From Micromonospora sp. HNM0581 (GTDB lineage: Bacteria; Actinomycetota; Actinomycetes; Mycobacteriales; Micromonosporaceae): a stretch of DNA of 64,000 bases. Made by a program: the position numbers and the translations under genes. Below the pieces are notes generated by a model that saw only the letters and a list, made by a program, of their open reading frames with translations, was not told the origin of the DNA and did no database searches. The stretch covers positions 91,693-155,692 of the forward strand of contig NZ_JAASAD010000012.1 in assembly GCF_012726175.1 (NCBI RefSeq), in the 5' to 3' direction. This document shows, piece after piece, positions 54,639 through 62,532 of the stretch (position 1 is its first letter; every line of letters starts with the position of its first letter).

Positions 54639-55909
54639 GGCGCGCGCTGAGGGTGGAGCTACGCCGGGGTACTGCACCACTTGCTGCGGTGGCGATGCTC
54701 GGTGCCGGGGTGTGGATGCTGGCCGTGCACCCGGACGACTGGGCCGGCCGGTGGGCGGGCCTCGTCAACTACCTGCGGGTGTCGCTGCTGATCCTGTGCG
54801 CTCTCATGATCGCTGCCGGGGCGTGGCAGTCCGGCCGGGAACGGCGGCGCGACATCGACGAGCTGATCGCCTCCACCCCCCGCCCGGGCTGGCAACCACT
54901 GGCGGTGTCCTGGCTCGCCGTCACCGTGGCAGGAGTCGCCGGACTGCTGGTCGCGTTCGCCGGGGCGGCGGTGCTGGTCGCCCGGGTGGCGACGTACGCC
55001 GGCGGAGGGTGGTGGTGGACGCTGGCCGTCGGTGTCCTCGCCCTGGCCGCCGCCGTCGCGGTCGGCGTCCTCGTCGGGCGGCTCGTACCGCTGCGGGTGG
55101 CCGCCCCGATCGCCGGCCTCGCCACCTACCTCGGCCTGGCCATCGTCACCTACTGGGACGGCACGTCCGCCGCGTGGCTCTCGCCGGTCTACGGCGGCTG
55201 GGCGGTGTACTCACTCGTCCCCGGCCGGGTCACCGCGTTGCAGGCCGCCTGGCTGGTGGCTCTGACGGTCCTGCTGCTGGCCGCCGCCGCGCGGCAGCGG
55301 CGCGCAGCCTTGCTGGCCGGCGGACTCGCCATCGCCGTCACCGTGCCGATCATCACCGGGCCGGGCACCTATCGCCTCCCGGCCGACCCGGCCGCGGTGG
55401 AGTTGGTGTGCACCAGCAGCGGCCCGCAGGTGTGCCTGTCCCGGATCAACGCGTTTCTGATCGACGACGTCATCGAGGTTGTGCAGCCGATCCTGGCCCG
55501 TCTCGACGGGATACCTGGAGCGCCCCGGCGGGCGGCCGACCAGGCTGCCCAGCCGGCCGGTCAGCCCATCGACCGGGACGACGGCACGGTTTGGCTGAAC
55601 CTCGACTATCAGTCCACCGCGCTCGGCGGCCTGGCCAGCCGGAAGAACCTGCGGGCGGACTTCCGGCAGGTGACCCGCGCCAGATGTGAGGACCCTTCCG
55701 GAGTTCGCGAAATTGACCAGCGGGTCTACCGGACCGATACCCTGGCCACCGACTGGATGCTCGACGGGGCAGCGACCCCCGACGACCTGCCCCTTGCCAG
55801 GCTCCGCGCATTGCCGGAGGCGGGGCAGCGTTCCTGGTTCGCCGCCTATCTCGACGCCGCCCACCGATGCGACATCCCGGCGCTGATTCGCCTCGGCGAA
55901 CAGCCGTGA
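54635..55909 (+). CDS. ABC-2 type permease with extracytoplasmic C-terminal domain
   Basis: A 424-residue protein from GTG 54635 (GTGA overlap). About six membrane helices lie in the first 240 residues. A soluble tail follows with VCTSSGPQVCLSRINAFLID, a two-cysteine segment seen in actinobacterial ABC-2 permeases with outside domains. It probably forms the channel with the next gene product. The substrate cannot be told. Confidence 0.85.
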   Translation: MRRALRVELRRGTAPLAAVAMLGAGVWMLAVHPDDWAGRWAGLVNYLRVSLLILCALMIAAGAWQSGRERRRDIDELIASTPRPGWQPLAVSWLAVTVAGVAGLLVAFAGAAVLVARVATYAGGGWWWTLAVGVLALAAAVAVGVLVGRLVPLRVAAPIAGLATYLGLAIVTYWDGTSAAWLSPVYGGWAVYSLVPGRVTALQAAWLVALTVLLLAAAARQRRAALLAGGLAIAVTVPIITGPGTYRLPADPAAVELVCTSSGPQVCLSRINAFLIDDVIEVVQPILARLDGIPGAPRRAADQAAQPAGQPIDRDDGTVWLNLDYQSTALGGLASRKNLRADFRQVTRARCEDPSGVREIDQRVYRTDTLATDWMLDGAATPDDLPLARLRALPEAGQRSWFAAYLDAAHRCDIPALIRLGEQP

Positions 55910-56526
55910 CCGCCCGCCTGCTCACGCTTCATTTGCGCTCCCGGGGCGCGCCCATGTTCGTGGCCGGTGTCGGCGTCGTCACGCTGCTGGCCTGGGCCGC
56001 CGGAACATGGATCGCCAGCAGGCCCTACTTCGACGGGCCCGCCGCCCGCGTCCCCGTGGTCGCACTCGCACCGCTGCTGGCCGCACTGCTGCTCGGTCCC
56101 ACCCTGGCAGGTGCCGACGAGGACCTCGACCGCAGCACACCCCTGCCGTGGCGGGCATGGCGGGCCGGTCACCTTCTCGTCGCCGCCTTCGTCACCGCCA
56201 TGGCGCTCAGCGTGGCCGGACTGCGGGCGCCCGACACGTACGGTGCACACGCCCTGGTCCGCAATGCTCTCGGTTGTATCGGACTGGTCGCTGGCGGGGC
56301 GGTGCTGCTCGGCGGGCGGCTGGCGTGGCTGCCCGCCTTCGGCTACGTGTGCGCCGTGTACGCCGCCGCTCCACGCCAGACCAGCGTCGTCGTTGCGGCC
56401 TGGGCTTGGCCGATCCAGCCCTCCACCACGACGGCATCCTGGTTGACCGCTGCCACGATATTTGCCGCCGGCACGGCGGGATACGTGCACGGCGGGTGCC
56501 GCGCTCGTTCAACAGGTGGACCGTGA
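55906..56526 (+). CDS. Small membrane permease partner
   Basis: A 206-residue protein from GTG 55906 (GTGA overlap). About six hydrophobic helices and the motif ADEDLDRSTPLPWRAWR after the second helix, as in ABC-2 permease subunits. It is the second membrane subunit of the exporter and the last gene of the first sigma operon. Confidence 0.8.
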   Translation: MTARLLTLHLRSRGAPMFVAGVGVVTLLAWAAGTWIASRPYFDGPAARVPVVALAPLLAALLLGPTLAGADEDLDRSTPLPWRAWRAGHLLVAAFVTAMALSVAGLRAPDTYGAHALVRNALGCIGLVAGGAVLLGGRLAWLPAFGYVCAVYAAAPRQTSVVVAAWAWPIQPSTTTASWLTAATIFAAGTAGYVHGGCRARSTGGP

Positions 56527-56563
56527 GCTGCAACAGAGTCGGCGTGGGCGGCCATAGTGTGGT

Positions 56564-57144
56564 GTGAGGCATCAGGTACGGCCGTCGGACGAGGAACTGT
56601 GGTCCTCGATCGTTGCCGGTGACGAGACGGCTTCGGTCGGCTCTTCGACCGGTACTCCCGTGCGGTCTACAACCACGCGTTCCGGCTGACCGGGTCGTGG
56701 TCGACGGCCGAGGACGTCACCCAGGCGACGTTCCTCGTCGCGTGGCGCCGCCGCCACGACGCCCGTTTCGTGGAGGGCTCAGCGTTGCCGTGGCTGCTGA
56801 TCGTCGCCACCAACGCGGTCCGCACCGAGTGGCGGTCGACGCGCCGGTGGCTGGCGCTGATCCGGCGTCTACCGGCGGAGGGGTACGGCGATGGTGACCT
56901 CGCGGACGAGGTTTCCGCGCGGCTCGATGCCGAGCGGCGGATGACCGAGGTCCTCGCGGTGGTCCGCCGGCTGTCACCGGCCGAGCGGGAAGCGGTGGCC
57001 TTGTGCCTGTGGTCCGGCGTGTCGTACCCGGACGCGGCAGCCGTGTTGGGCATCAGCGAGGTGGCAGTGCGGTCCCGGGTCAGTCGGGCGCGCAGCCGCC
57101 TGGCGCGGCTGCTGCCCGAGGAGATTCAGGAGGGGAAACGGTGA
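56564..57144 (+). pseudogene. ECF sigma factor broken by a one-base frameshift
   Basis: Frame one starts at GTG 56564 and reads RPSDEELWSSIVAGDETA to about 56630. There the coding text continues one frame over: FGRLFDRYSRAVYNHAFRLT (region 2.1-2.2), EDVTQATFLVAWRR, then region 4 (CLWSGVSYPDAAAVLGISEV) to the stop at 57144. A single missing base near ACGGCTTCGG explains the break. The second frame has an upstream stop at 56620 and no start before region 2, so the gene as written cannot make a full sigma factor. No slippery sequence is seen. A sequencing error is possible. Confidence 0.85.
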
Positions 57145-57992
57145 ACAACATTCTCGACCTACCCGCGGAGCGGGACCTGCCGCCGAAGGCGGCGCACGCG
57201 ATGCGGGCCCGAATCCTCGGTGCTGTGCGCCCGCGCCCAGCTCGTACGCCACGACTGCGAGCCGCCGTGGCCGGGGTGGCGCTGCTGGCCGTGGCGTCCG
57301 GTGTCGCGGCGGCGGTGTGGCAGCGGCCGGACCGGTCGCCCGTGCAGGTGCTGGCCATGGGGGCCGGGGAGCTGTCGCCGACGCTGCAGGATGCGGTCGA
57401 GCGGTGCCTGCAGTGGAACTCCCCGCAACGGCAGGCCCGGCAGAACCCGGGAGAGCGACCTGTACCGGTGTCCCTGGCCGACCTGGCGGTGGCCATCGAG
57501 CGGGGTGACCGCACGCTAGTGCTGTTCATGAACGACGCCGGCTACGCGACCTGCGACGCGGCATCGACGGGTACGGACCAGGAGACCGGCGGCCACGCCA
57601 GCGAGCCCTGGCGGCACGGTGACTGGTTACCGGGGCCCATGCAGCGGCTGCTGCTGACGTCCACCGAACACGACGGCGGGGACGTCAATGTCAGCGGCCG
57701 GGTCAGCGGGCGCGTCGATCGGCTCGTACTCGACCACGGCGACGGCCACACCACCACAGCTCGCCTCTCCGAAGGCGCGTTCGGCCTGATGACCAGCGAC
57801 GCCCGACTCAAGGCCGGCAACGCCCCTGAACTGGTCAGCTACGACGCCAAAGGCGCGGAGATCGACAGGCGCCCGCTGTTCCAGGCCGAGGACCAACTGG
57901 AGCACTGCTACGCGGGCCCGGATGGGAAGCGGATCTACGGCAAGCCGACCAGCGGCTGCCTACCTGCCGAGACGTGGGGGCGTCAGCCATGA
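57141..57992 (+). CDS. Membrane-anchored partner of the second sigma factor
   Basis: A 283-residue protein from GTG 57141, overlapping the sigma stop. The cytoplasmic N-terminus (LPAERDLPPKAAHAMRARIL) is followed by one membrane helix (about 37-56, LRAAVAGVALLAVASGVAAA) and a large outside domain. The layout and coupling suggest an anti-sigma factor or sensor. Its last 80 residues are duplicated as a fragment at 50912-51172. No known domain was recognised outside. Confidence 0.7.
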   Translation: MNNILDLPAERDLPPKAAHAMRARILGAVRPRPARTPRLRAAVAGVALLAVASGVAAAVWQRPDRSPVQVLAMGAGELSPTLQDAVERCLQWNSPQRQARQNPGERPVPVSLADLAVAIERGDRTLVLFMNDAGYATCDAASTGTDQETGGHASEPWRHGDWLPGPMQRLLLTSTEHDGGDVNVSGRVSGRVDRLVLDHGDGHTTTARLSEGAFGLMTSDARLKAGNAPELVSYDAKGAEIDRRPLFQAEDQLEHCYAGPDGKRIYGKPTSGCLPAETWGRQP

Positions 57993-58795
57993 TCGGAGGC
58001 TGACCGCTGCCCGGGGCGTGGGTCGTCACTCGCGGACCAGCCCCGGTGGCAGCGCGTCCTCGTCGGGTTGGACCTGGCGGGCGTTGGCCACGGGGTCGCG
58101 TTGGAGGGCGTGGATCACGGGTGTCGGGCCGCCGACGCAGGTCCAGGTGTCGTCCCAGAGCGCGGAGGCCAGCCATGACCGGTCGGCGGGGAAGAACAGA
58201 TCGGGTAGCGCGCCGTGCGGGTGGCGGATGTGACCACCGGTGCGCCAGGTGAGGGCTTGCTCGGGGCCGGCCTGGACCAGCACGTACGGCCAGTTCCAGT
58301 AGAGGAACACCCTCGGGGCGTGGGGGAAGACGACGTCGTGGGCGCCGGTGTCGAGGTAGGAAAGCCACCACGGCTGGTCGGGCGTGTGCGTGGTGAGGTC
58401 CTCGATCAGGGCGTGCTCGTAGGCGGCGGCGGTGACGTCGTCGACCTGGTACGTGGTGGCGTAGGCGTCGAAGACCGGCGGGATGGCGGTGGTGATCGAG
58501 ACGCCGGCAGTGGTGTGCCCGGCGATCCAGCTCACGTCGGCGGCGGTGCCGACGCGCCCGTCCTTGCTGACCTGCACACCGCTATTCAAGCTGCTGCCGC
58601 GACGGTTGGCGTGGGAATCAGGCCGGCCGTGAAACGGCGGCCGGCGACCAGACGTCCTCGGCCACCATGCCGTACGCCTGCCCCGCGCTGGTGGAGCGCT
58701 GATGCTGCGCAAGTCCCGCACATCGTGTCCGGGATGCCGGCCGGCGACGGCGGCAGGCTCAGGGTTGCCGCGCCCGCGGCGCCTGGGGTGGGTAT
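57718..58795 (-). repeat. Duplicated module A, copy 2 (inverted, intact)
   Basis: Reverse complement of the segment at 50190-51176. It contains the 3' end of the membrane-partner gene and the convergent unknown gene, plus about 90 bases missing in copy 1. It is the probable source copy. Confidence 0.85.
58026..58577 (-). CDS. Unknown protein of module A, copy 2
   Basis: A 183-residue protein; start set at GTG 58577 in the same place as in copy 1. The frame is open further upstream to 58847, but that part is Arg/Pro-rich and looks non-coding. It is nearly identical to the protein at 50310. Both contain WWLSYLDTGAHDVVFPHAPR and ALPDLFFPADRSWL. It is convergent with the membrane-partner gene. 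Function unknown. Confidence 0.7.
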   Translation of the reverse strand: MQVSKDGRVGTAADVSWIAGHTTAGVSITTAIPPVFDAYATTYQVDDVTAAAYEHALIEDLTTHTPDQPWWLSYLDTGAHDVVFPHAPRVFLYWNWPYVLVQAGPEQALTWRTGGHIRHPHGALPDLFFPADRSWLASALWDDTWTCVGGPTPVIHALQRDPVANARQVQPDEDALPPGLVRE

Positions 58796-58980
58796 GGCTG
58801 AAGTGTGTTCCGCCGTGATCGTGGCTGAGCCTCGAGGTGCCACCCACTTCTCGCTCCGCGGGCGGGCCGGGTTGAACGGGAGCGGCACCGACAGCCGTAG
58901 ACCCTGACGCCCGGAGGCGGTGGGTATGGCTGCGTGTGTTTCGTCGAGATCGCTTGGCTCACGGTAGGAGATGCCACCCG
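58787..58980 (+). repeat. Two imperfect direct repeats upstream of the IS110 transposase
   Basis: GGTGGGTATGGCTG followed by a GTGTGTT core and ending in GCCACCC occurs at 58787-58847 and again at 58919-58980, offset 132 bases. Both precede the transposase start at 59121. The gene-free stretch 58578-59120 therefore holds the end of module A, these repeats and probably the left end of the IS. Confidence 0.6.
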
Positions 58981-59120
58981 CCGCTTCGTCGTCTGCGAGA
59001 TTCGGTAGACCGCTGATGGAGATCCGCGACCTGCGTTCGCCTCGTGAGAAGGTGCCGGCAAACCCGAACCCACAGACGACGGGCCGACCGATAAGACCGA
59101 TCAAGTGAAGGAGTGCGAGG

Positions 59121-60206
59121 GTGGCGAAGCTGTGGATCGGCGTGGACATCGGCAAGACCCACCACCACGTTGCCGCCGTCGCCAGTGACGGCCGGCTGGT
59201 CTACTCCCGCAGGGTCGCCAACGACGAGACCGCCCTGCTCACCGTCATGGCCGAGGTGTCGACCTATGGCCGGCCGGTCTGCTGGGCGGTAGACGTCACC
59301 ACCGGTCTGTCCGCGCTGCTGCTGACCCTGCTGTGGCGGCGGCAGGTCCAGGTCCGCTACGTCTCCGGCACCGTCGCGTTCCACATGGCTGCCGCGTTCG
59401 CCGGGGAGAACAAGACCGACGCCCGCGACGCGGTGGTCATCGCCCAGACCATCCGCATGCGCCACGACATCCCGATCGTGGAGCCCTCCGACCGGCTCCT
59501 GGCCGAACTCACCGTGCTGACTGGGTACCGCGCCGACCTCGTCGGCCAGCGCGTCGCCACCCTGTTCCGGTTGCAGGAACTGCTCACCGGCATCAGCCCC
59601 GCACTCGAACGGGCCGTGGACCTGAACCGCAAAGCCCCGATGATGGTCCTCGCCTGCTGGCAGACCCCAGCCGCGATCCGGCACGCCGGCGTCGACCGGA
59701 TCACCGCCCTGCTCCGCCGCGGGCATGTGAAGAACGCCGTGCAGGTGGCCGAGGCGATGGTCGCCGCCGCCCGGCAGCAGACCGTGAACCTGCCCGGACA
59801 ACGGGCCGCTGCCGTGGTGGTCGGGCAGATGGCCACCGAGATCCTCGCCCTCGAACAACGCATCGCCGCCGTGGACGACCTCATCGCCGAGCAGCTCGAC
59901 CAGCACCCCCTCGCGCCGATCATCGGGAGCATGCCGGGCATGGGTCCCCTGCTCACCGCCGAACTGCTCGTCCACACCGCCGGCATGACCGAGTACGACA
60001 GCCCCGCCAAACTCGCCGCCCACGCCGGCCTGGCACCTGTCTCCCGCGACTCCGGAGCGGTCTCCGGGAACCATCGGCAGCCTCGCCGCTTTCACCGTCG
60101 GCTACGGCACATTCTGTGGATGGCCGCTTTCACCGCCGCCAGGGAATGCCCAACCTCGCGTGCCTATTACGAGAGGAAACGCGCCGAGGGAAAGAACCAC
60201 CGCTAG
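59121..60206 (+). CDS. IS110-family transposase, cut short by TAG
   Basis: A 361-residue protein. The N-terminal RuvC-like (DEDD) domain has WIGVDIGKTHHHVA and ENKTDARDAVVIAQT. The C-terminal domain has IGSMPGMGPLLTAELLVH, AGLAPVSRDSGAVSGN (nucleophilic serine region) and LRHILWMAAFTAA. It ends at TAG 60204-60206 after RKRAEGKNHR. The same frame continues AILALARRRVDVLWALVRDR to TGA 60309, the usual family C-terminus, so a CAG-to-TAG change is likely. IS110 enzymes use a bridge RNA from the element's non-coding end to choose target and donor. Confidence 0.92.
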   Translation: MAKLWIGVDIGKTHHHVAAVASDGRLVYSRRVANDETALLTVMAEVSTYGRPVCWAVDVTTGLSALLLTLLWRRQVQVRYVSGTVAFHMAAAFAGENKTDARDAVVIAQTIRMRHDIPIVEPSDRLLAELTVLTGYRADLVGQRVATLFRLQELLTGISPALERAVDLNRKAPMMVLACWQTPAAIRHAGVDRITALLRRGHVKNAVQVAEAMVAAARQQTVNLPGQRAAAVVVGQMATEILALEQRIAAVDDLIAEQLDQHPLAPIIGSMPGMGPLLTAELLVHTAGMTEYDSPAKLAAHAGLAPVSRDSGAVSGNHRQPRRFHRRLRHILWMAAFTAARECPTSRAYYERKRAEGKNHR

Positions 60207-60311
60207 GCCATACTCGCTCTCGCGCGACGACGCGTCGACGTCCTGTGGGCACTCGTCCGCGACCGCAAGACTTTTGCCCGGCCGGCACCCACGGTCCGCG
60301 CCGCAGCCTGA
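59121..60311 (+). mobile_element. IS110-family insertion sequence (ends not defined)
   Basis: The transposase frame, with its 34-codon continuation past the TAG, marks an IS110 element. It stands between module A copy 2 and module B copy 2. IS110 elements lack clear terminal inverted repeats, so the exact ends cannot be read here; the left end is probably in 58850-59100. Confidence 0.7.
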
Positions 60312-60420
60312 ACCGGACCGCTCTCCACCGACGCGACCAGGTCCCGCCGGCCGATCCGCCCTGCCCGTCAAGATCAACCGAAGTCACATGGAGACTTCTA
60401 AGACGACGCTCCGTCGGTGT

Positions 60421-60448
60421 CCGCAGGCTGATGACCTGCGGCTTTTCT
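60421..60448 (+). terminator. Hairpin with T-rich tail after the IS110 transposase
   Basis: CCGCAGG, a 7-base loop CTGATGA and CCTGCGG form a perfect stem, followed by CTTTTCT. This is a plausible intrinsic terminator on the plus strand, just before module B copy 2. It might instead be part of an IS end. Confidence 0.5.
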
Positions 60449-60461
60449 ATCGTCCCCTGTT

Positions 60462-61612
60462 GCGTGCCGGTCGCTTCGCGGGCTCGCTGCGATCGCTTGC
60501 CGAAGATCAGCTGGAACGTTGTGGGCGCTGTGGGTGCAGGCTTGGCGTAGTCGCGAGTCGGGGGCGAGTCACCCTTCCTCGTCGTCGAGCGGTTCGCGGC
60601 GCCATGCGGCGAATCGGCTTCGGAGATCGTCCAGCGCTGGGCCGGTGACGCCGTACTGGGCGAAGTCGTCGGGATCGAGCTGGGTGGCTTGTCCGAGGGC
60701 GTCGGCGAAGATGCGCGGGTCGAAGCCACGGTCGGCGCGCTGCGCGAGACCAAGAAGGGCGTCGCGGGTGTAGCGGCCGGATCGGAGGGTGGCGTCGATG
60801 TCGATGAAGTCCCGGGCGAACGCTCGCCCGTAGAGGGCGCTCATCTTGTTCGCGACCGCATCGTCGGGGTGCAGTACCGGTCCGATCGCCATGAGGATCG
60901 GTTCGTTGGCACGCCAGTCCACCCCGAGTTCGACTTTGGCAAACCCGCGCGCCGTCGGTGACGGCCAGCCGGGCGAAGGTGTCGTACTGCCGCTTGGTCT
61001 CGACGGTGAGGCCGTCGTCGCGGTAGGCGTGTACGACGGCGGTGACTGCGGCGGTGAACTCGTCGCGGCGGTCCCATGCGGTGAACAGGTCGATGTCCTC
61101 GCTGGGCCGCTCCAGAAGCCCGGCGGCCTGGACCGCGTAACCGCCGGCCAGCGCGAAGCCGTATCTATCGGCCGCCCCGAGCCCGATACGGGCGAGGCGT
61201 TCGTGGAAGGGGTCCACCGCTACGCCGCGTTGCTGCGGGTCGCGGCGAGTCCGGGGATGGCTTCCTCCCAGCGCTGGCGGAGCTGGGGCGACAGCCAGAG
61301 GTTGGGCCAGAGCCGTCGGAGGAGGTCGGCATCGAGCCAGGCGTTGAGATCCTCGACCGTGCTGGCTTCGGTGAGCACCACCTTGTTCATGCTGGCCAGG
61401 CGTGCGGGCCGGTCAAGGTCGTATTCGGCGTGCCCGGACCAGTCGAGGTGACACGGAAGCGTCGCCGTGCCGTCGGTCGGGCCGTGCAGCGTGGCGAGGG
61501 TTTCGGCCACCACGTAGGGCTTCCGGTCACCGTAGGCCCGGTAGTCCGCCGGCGGCTGATGTTGGTCGCGCGCCGGACTTCCGGTCGTAGTGCCTGACGG
61601 ATCTGCTCGAAG
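60462..61612. repeat. Duplicated module B, copy 2 (decayed)
   Basis: Same orientation as the copy at 51193, starting with the same GTGCCGGTCGCTTCGCGGGC. Identity is lost near the HTH gene's codons for IRQALRPEVRR, so its 5' end is missing. Both genes in it are broken by frameshifts. Confidence 0.85.
60569..61217 (-). pseudogene. AbiEii-like nucleotidyltransferase, frameshifted
   Basis: From GTG 61217 the frame reads LAGGYAVQAAGLLERPSEDI then AWDRRDEFTAAVTAVVHAYR, the part missing in copy 1. It loses the frame near 60950, after RLAVTDG. One frame over, the text continues GFAKVELGVDWRANEPIL to the stop at 60569. The two halves together give the complete family length of about 215 residues. Copy 1 has the opposite defect, an internal deletion with intact frame. 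Confidence 0.85.
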
Positions 61613-61620
61613 TCGGTGAC
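61220..61620 (-). pseudogene. HTH gene of module B, 5'-truncated and frameshifted
   Basis: The C-terminal part (ETLATLHGPTDGTATLPCHL ... RQRWEEAIPGLAATRSNAA) is open. A loss of about 17 bases compared with copy 1, near 61560, shifts the frame against the upstream IRQALRPEVRRATNISRRR. The HTH N-terminus is absent. Not functional as written. Confidence 0.8.
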
Positions 61621-61720
61621 GGCACCGCCTTCACGACTCCCGGGCACCTCGCCGCGACGACACCCCGCCCGTCAGCAACGGCAACGATCTTTGGGCGCGA
61701 CACGGTAATCGGCATCTAGA

Positions 61721-61787
61721 AAGTGCCCTCCGCGGCGGATGGTTGAGACCCTCAGCAAGTCCCAAACTTCCAGCCCAGAGGGCACTT
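61721..61787. repeat. 10-base perfect inverted repeat pair (possible IS end or mini-element)
   Basis: AAGTGCCCTC at 61721-61730 and GAGGGCACTT at 61778-61787 are exact reverse complements, 47 bases apart. They lie in a 195-base gene-free gap between the module B relic and the next gene. They could be the outer ends of a tiny non-autonomous element or the remnant end of a larger IS. Confidence 0.55.
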
Positions 61788-61842
61788 CCACGCTCTCGAC
61801 CCGCCACCACGACGAGCCGTCATGAAGGCGCGAGGTCAGTCG

Positions 61843-62505
61843 CTAGAACGCAAAGCGCATCCCATTGTCGAACGTCACGGCGTATGTGCCGGGCAGCGTC
61901 GTCGCCAATGCATCCTGGAAGTCGTCGGCGCGGCCAGAGTCCCGTAGCCGGAGGCGGAACTCAGTGCACTCGCTCTCCCCTGCAATGGCGAGCACGCCCG
62001 GCCTCGTTGCCATCGCGACACCCTCACGCTCGCCGACGTCACGGCCGGAGGGACGGGAGGCTGTACCAACGAGCGTGGCGGAGAGCTTCGTCTTGTTCTT
62101 GGACAGGGTAAGGCGCTCGCCCAGCTGCCAACCCTGCGCCAACATGGTGCCCTCATCGAGCAGCACCTCGCTGTTGCCCTGCGGCAACCTCCCGCTGCGC
62201 AGCTCGAAGCCGCGCAGCCTGGCATCCGCCGCAGCCGTGACCACGGTGGACTCCGGCAAAGTCCGGCCTGGCCCGGCGATTGTCACGCCGTAGAGCACGT
62301 CGCCGCAGTCCACCGCGGCGACGTCCGGCAGGCGCTCCACCGCCGCCAGGTCACCCTCGGTGAAGCGGCCGATCAGGCGGACGTCCGCGCCACCCTCCAA
62401 GTCTGCGAAGTCGGTGCCGGGCTTCATCGCCCAGTGCACCCCGACAGCGGCTAGTACAGCAAGCACGGCACCAACTGCGACGAATAGCCAGCGTCTTGTC
62501 GTCAT
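61843..62505 (-). CDS. Membrane-anchored MacB-core-like protein without permease helices
   Basis: A 220-residue protein. One N-terminal membrane helix (about 5-25, WLFVAVGAVLAVLAAVGVHW) precedes an outside domain. LRGFELRSGRLPQGNSEVLL and AQGWQLGERLTLSKNKTKLS resemble the periplasmic core domain of MacB/FtsX-type transporters. The three C-terminal permease helices of that family are absent. It lies 27 bases after the lipoprotein gene, in one operon. It may be a truncated permease or a free-standing sensor. Confidence 0.6.
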   Translation of the reverse strand: MTTRRWLFVAVGAVLAVLAAVGVHWAMKPGTDFADLEGGADVRLIGRFTEGDLAAVERLPDVAAVDCGDVLYGVTIAGPGRTLPESTVVTAAADARLRGFELRSGRLPQGNSEVLLDEGTMLAQGWQLGERLTLSKNKTKLSATLVGTASRPSGRDVGEREGVAMATRPGVLAIAGESECTEFRLRLRDSGRADDFQDALATTLPGTYAVTFDNGMRFAF

Positions 62506-62532
62506 ACCTACTCCTCGGCCTTGCTCTGGGCG

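Noticed and set aside
52497..54680. 727-codon minus-strand frame
   Set aside because: Lies across three overlapping plus-strand genes with clear families (sigma factor, anti-sigma factor, ABC ATPase).
60207..60311. Separate small gene after the IS110 TAG
   Set aside because: It has no start codon and its text is the normal C-terminus of the transposase, so it is a continuation past a nonsense codon.
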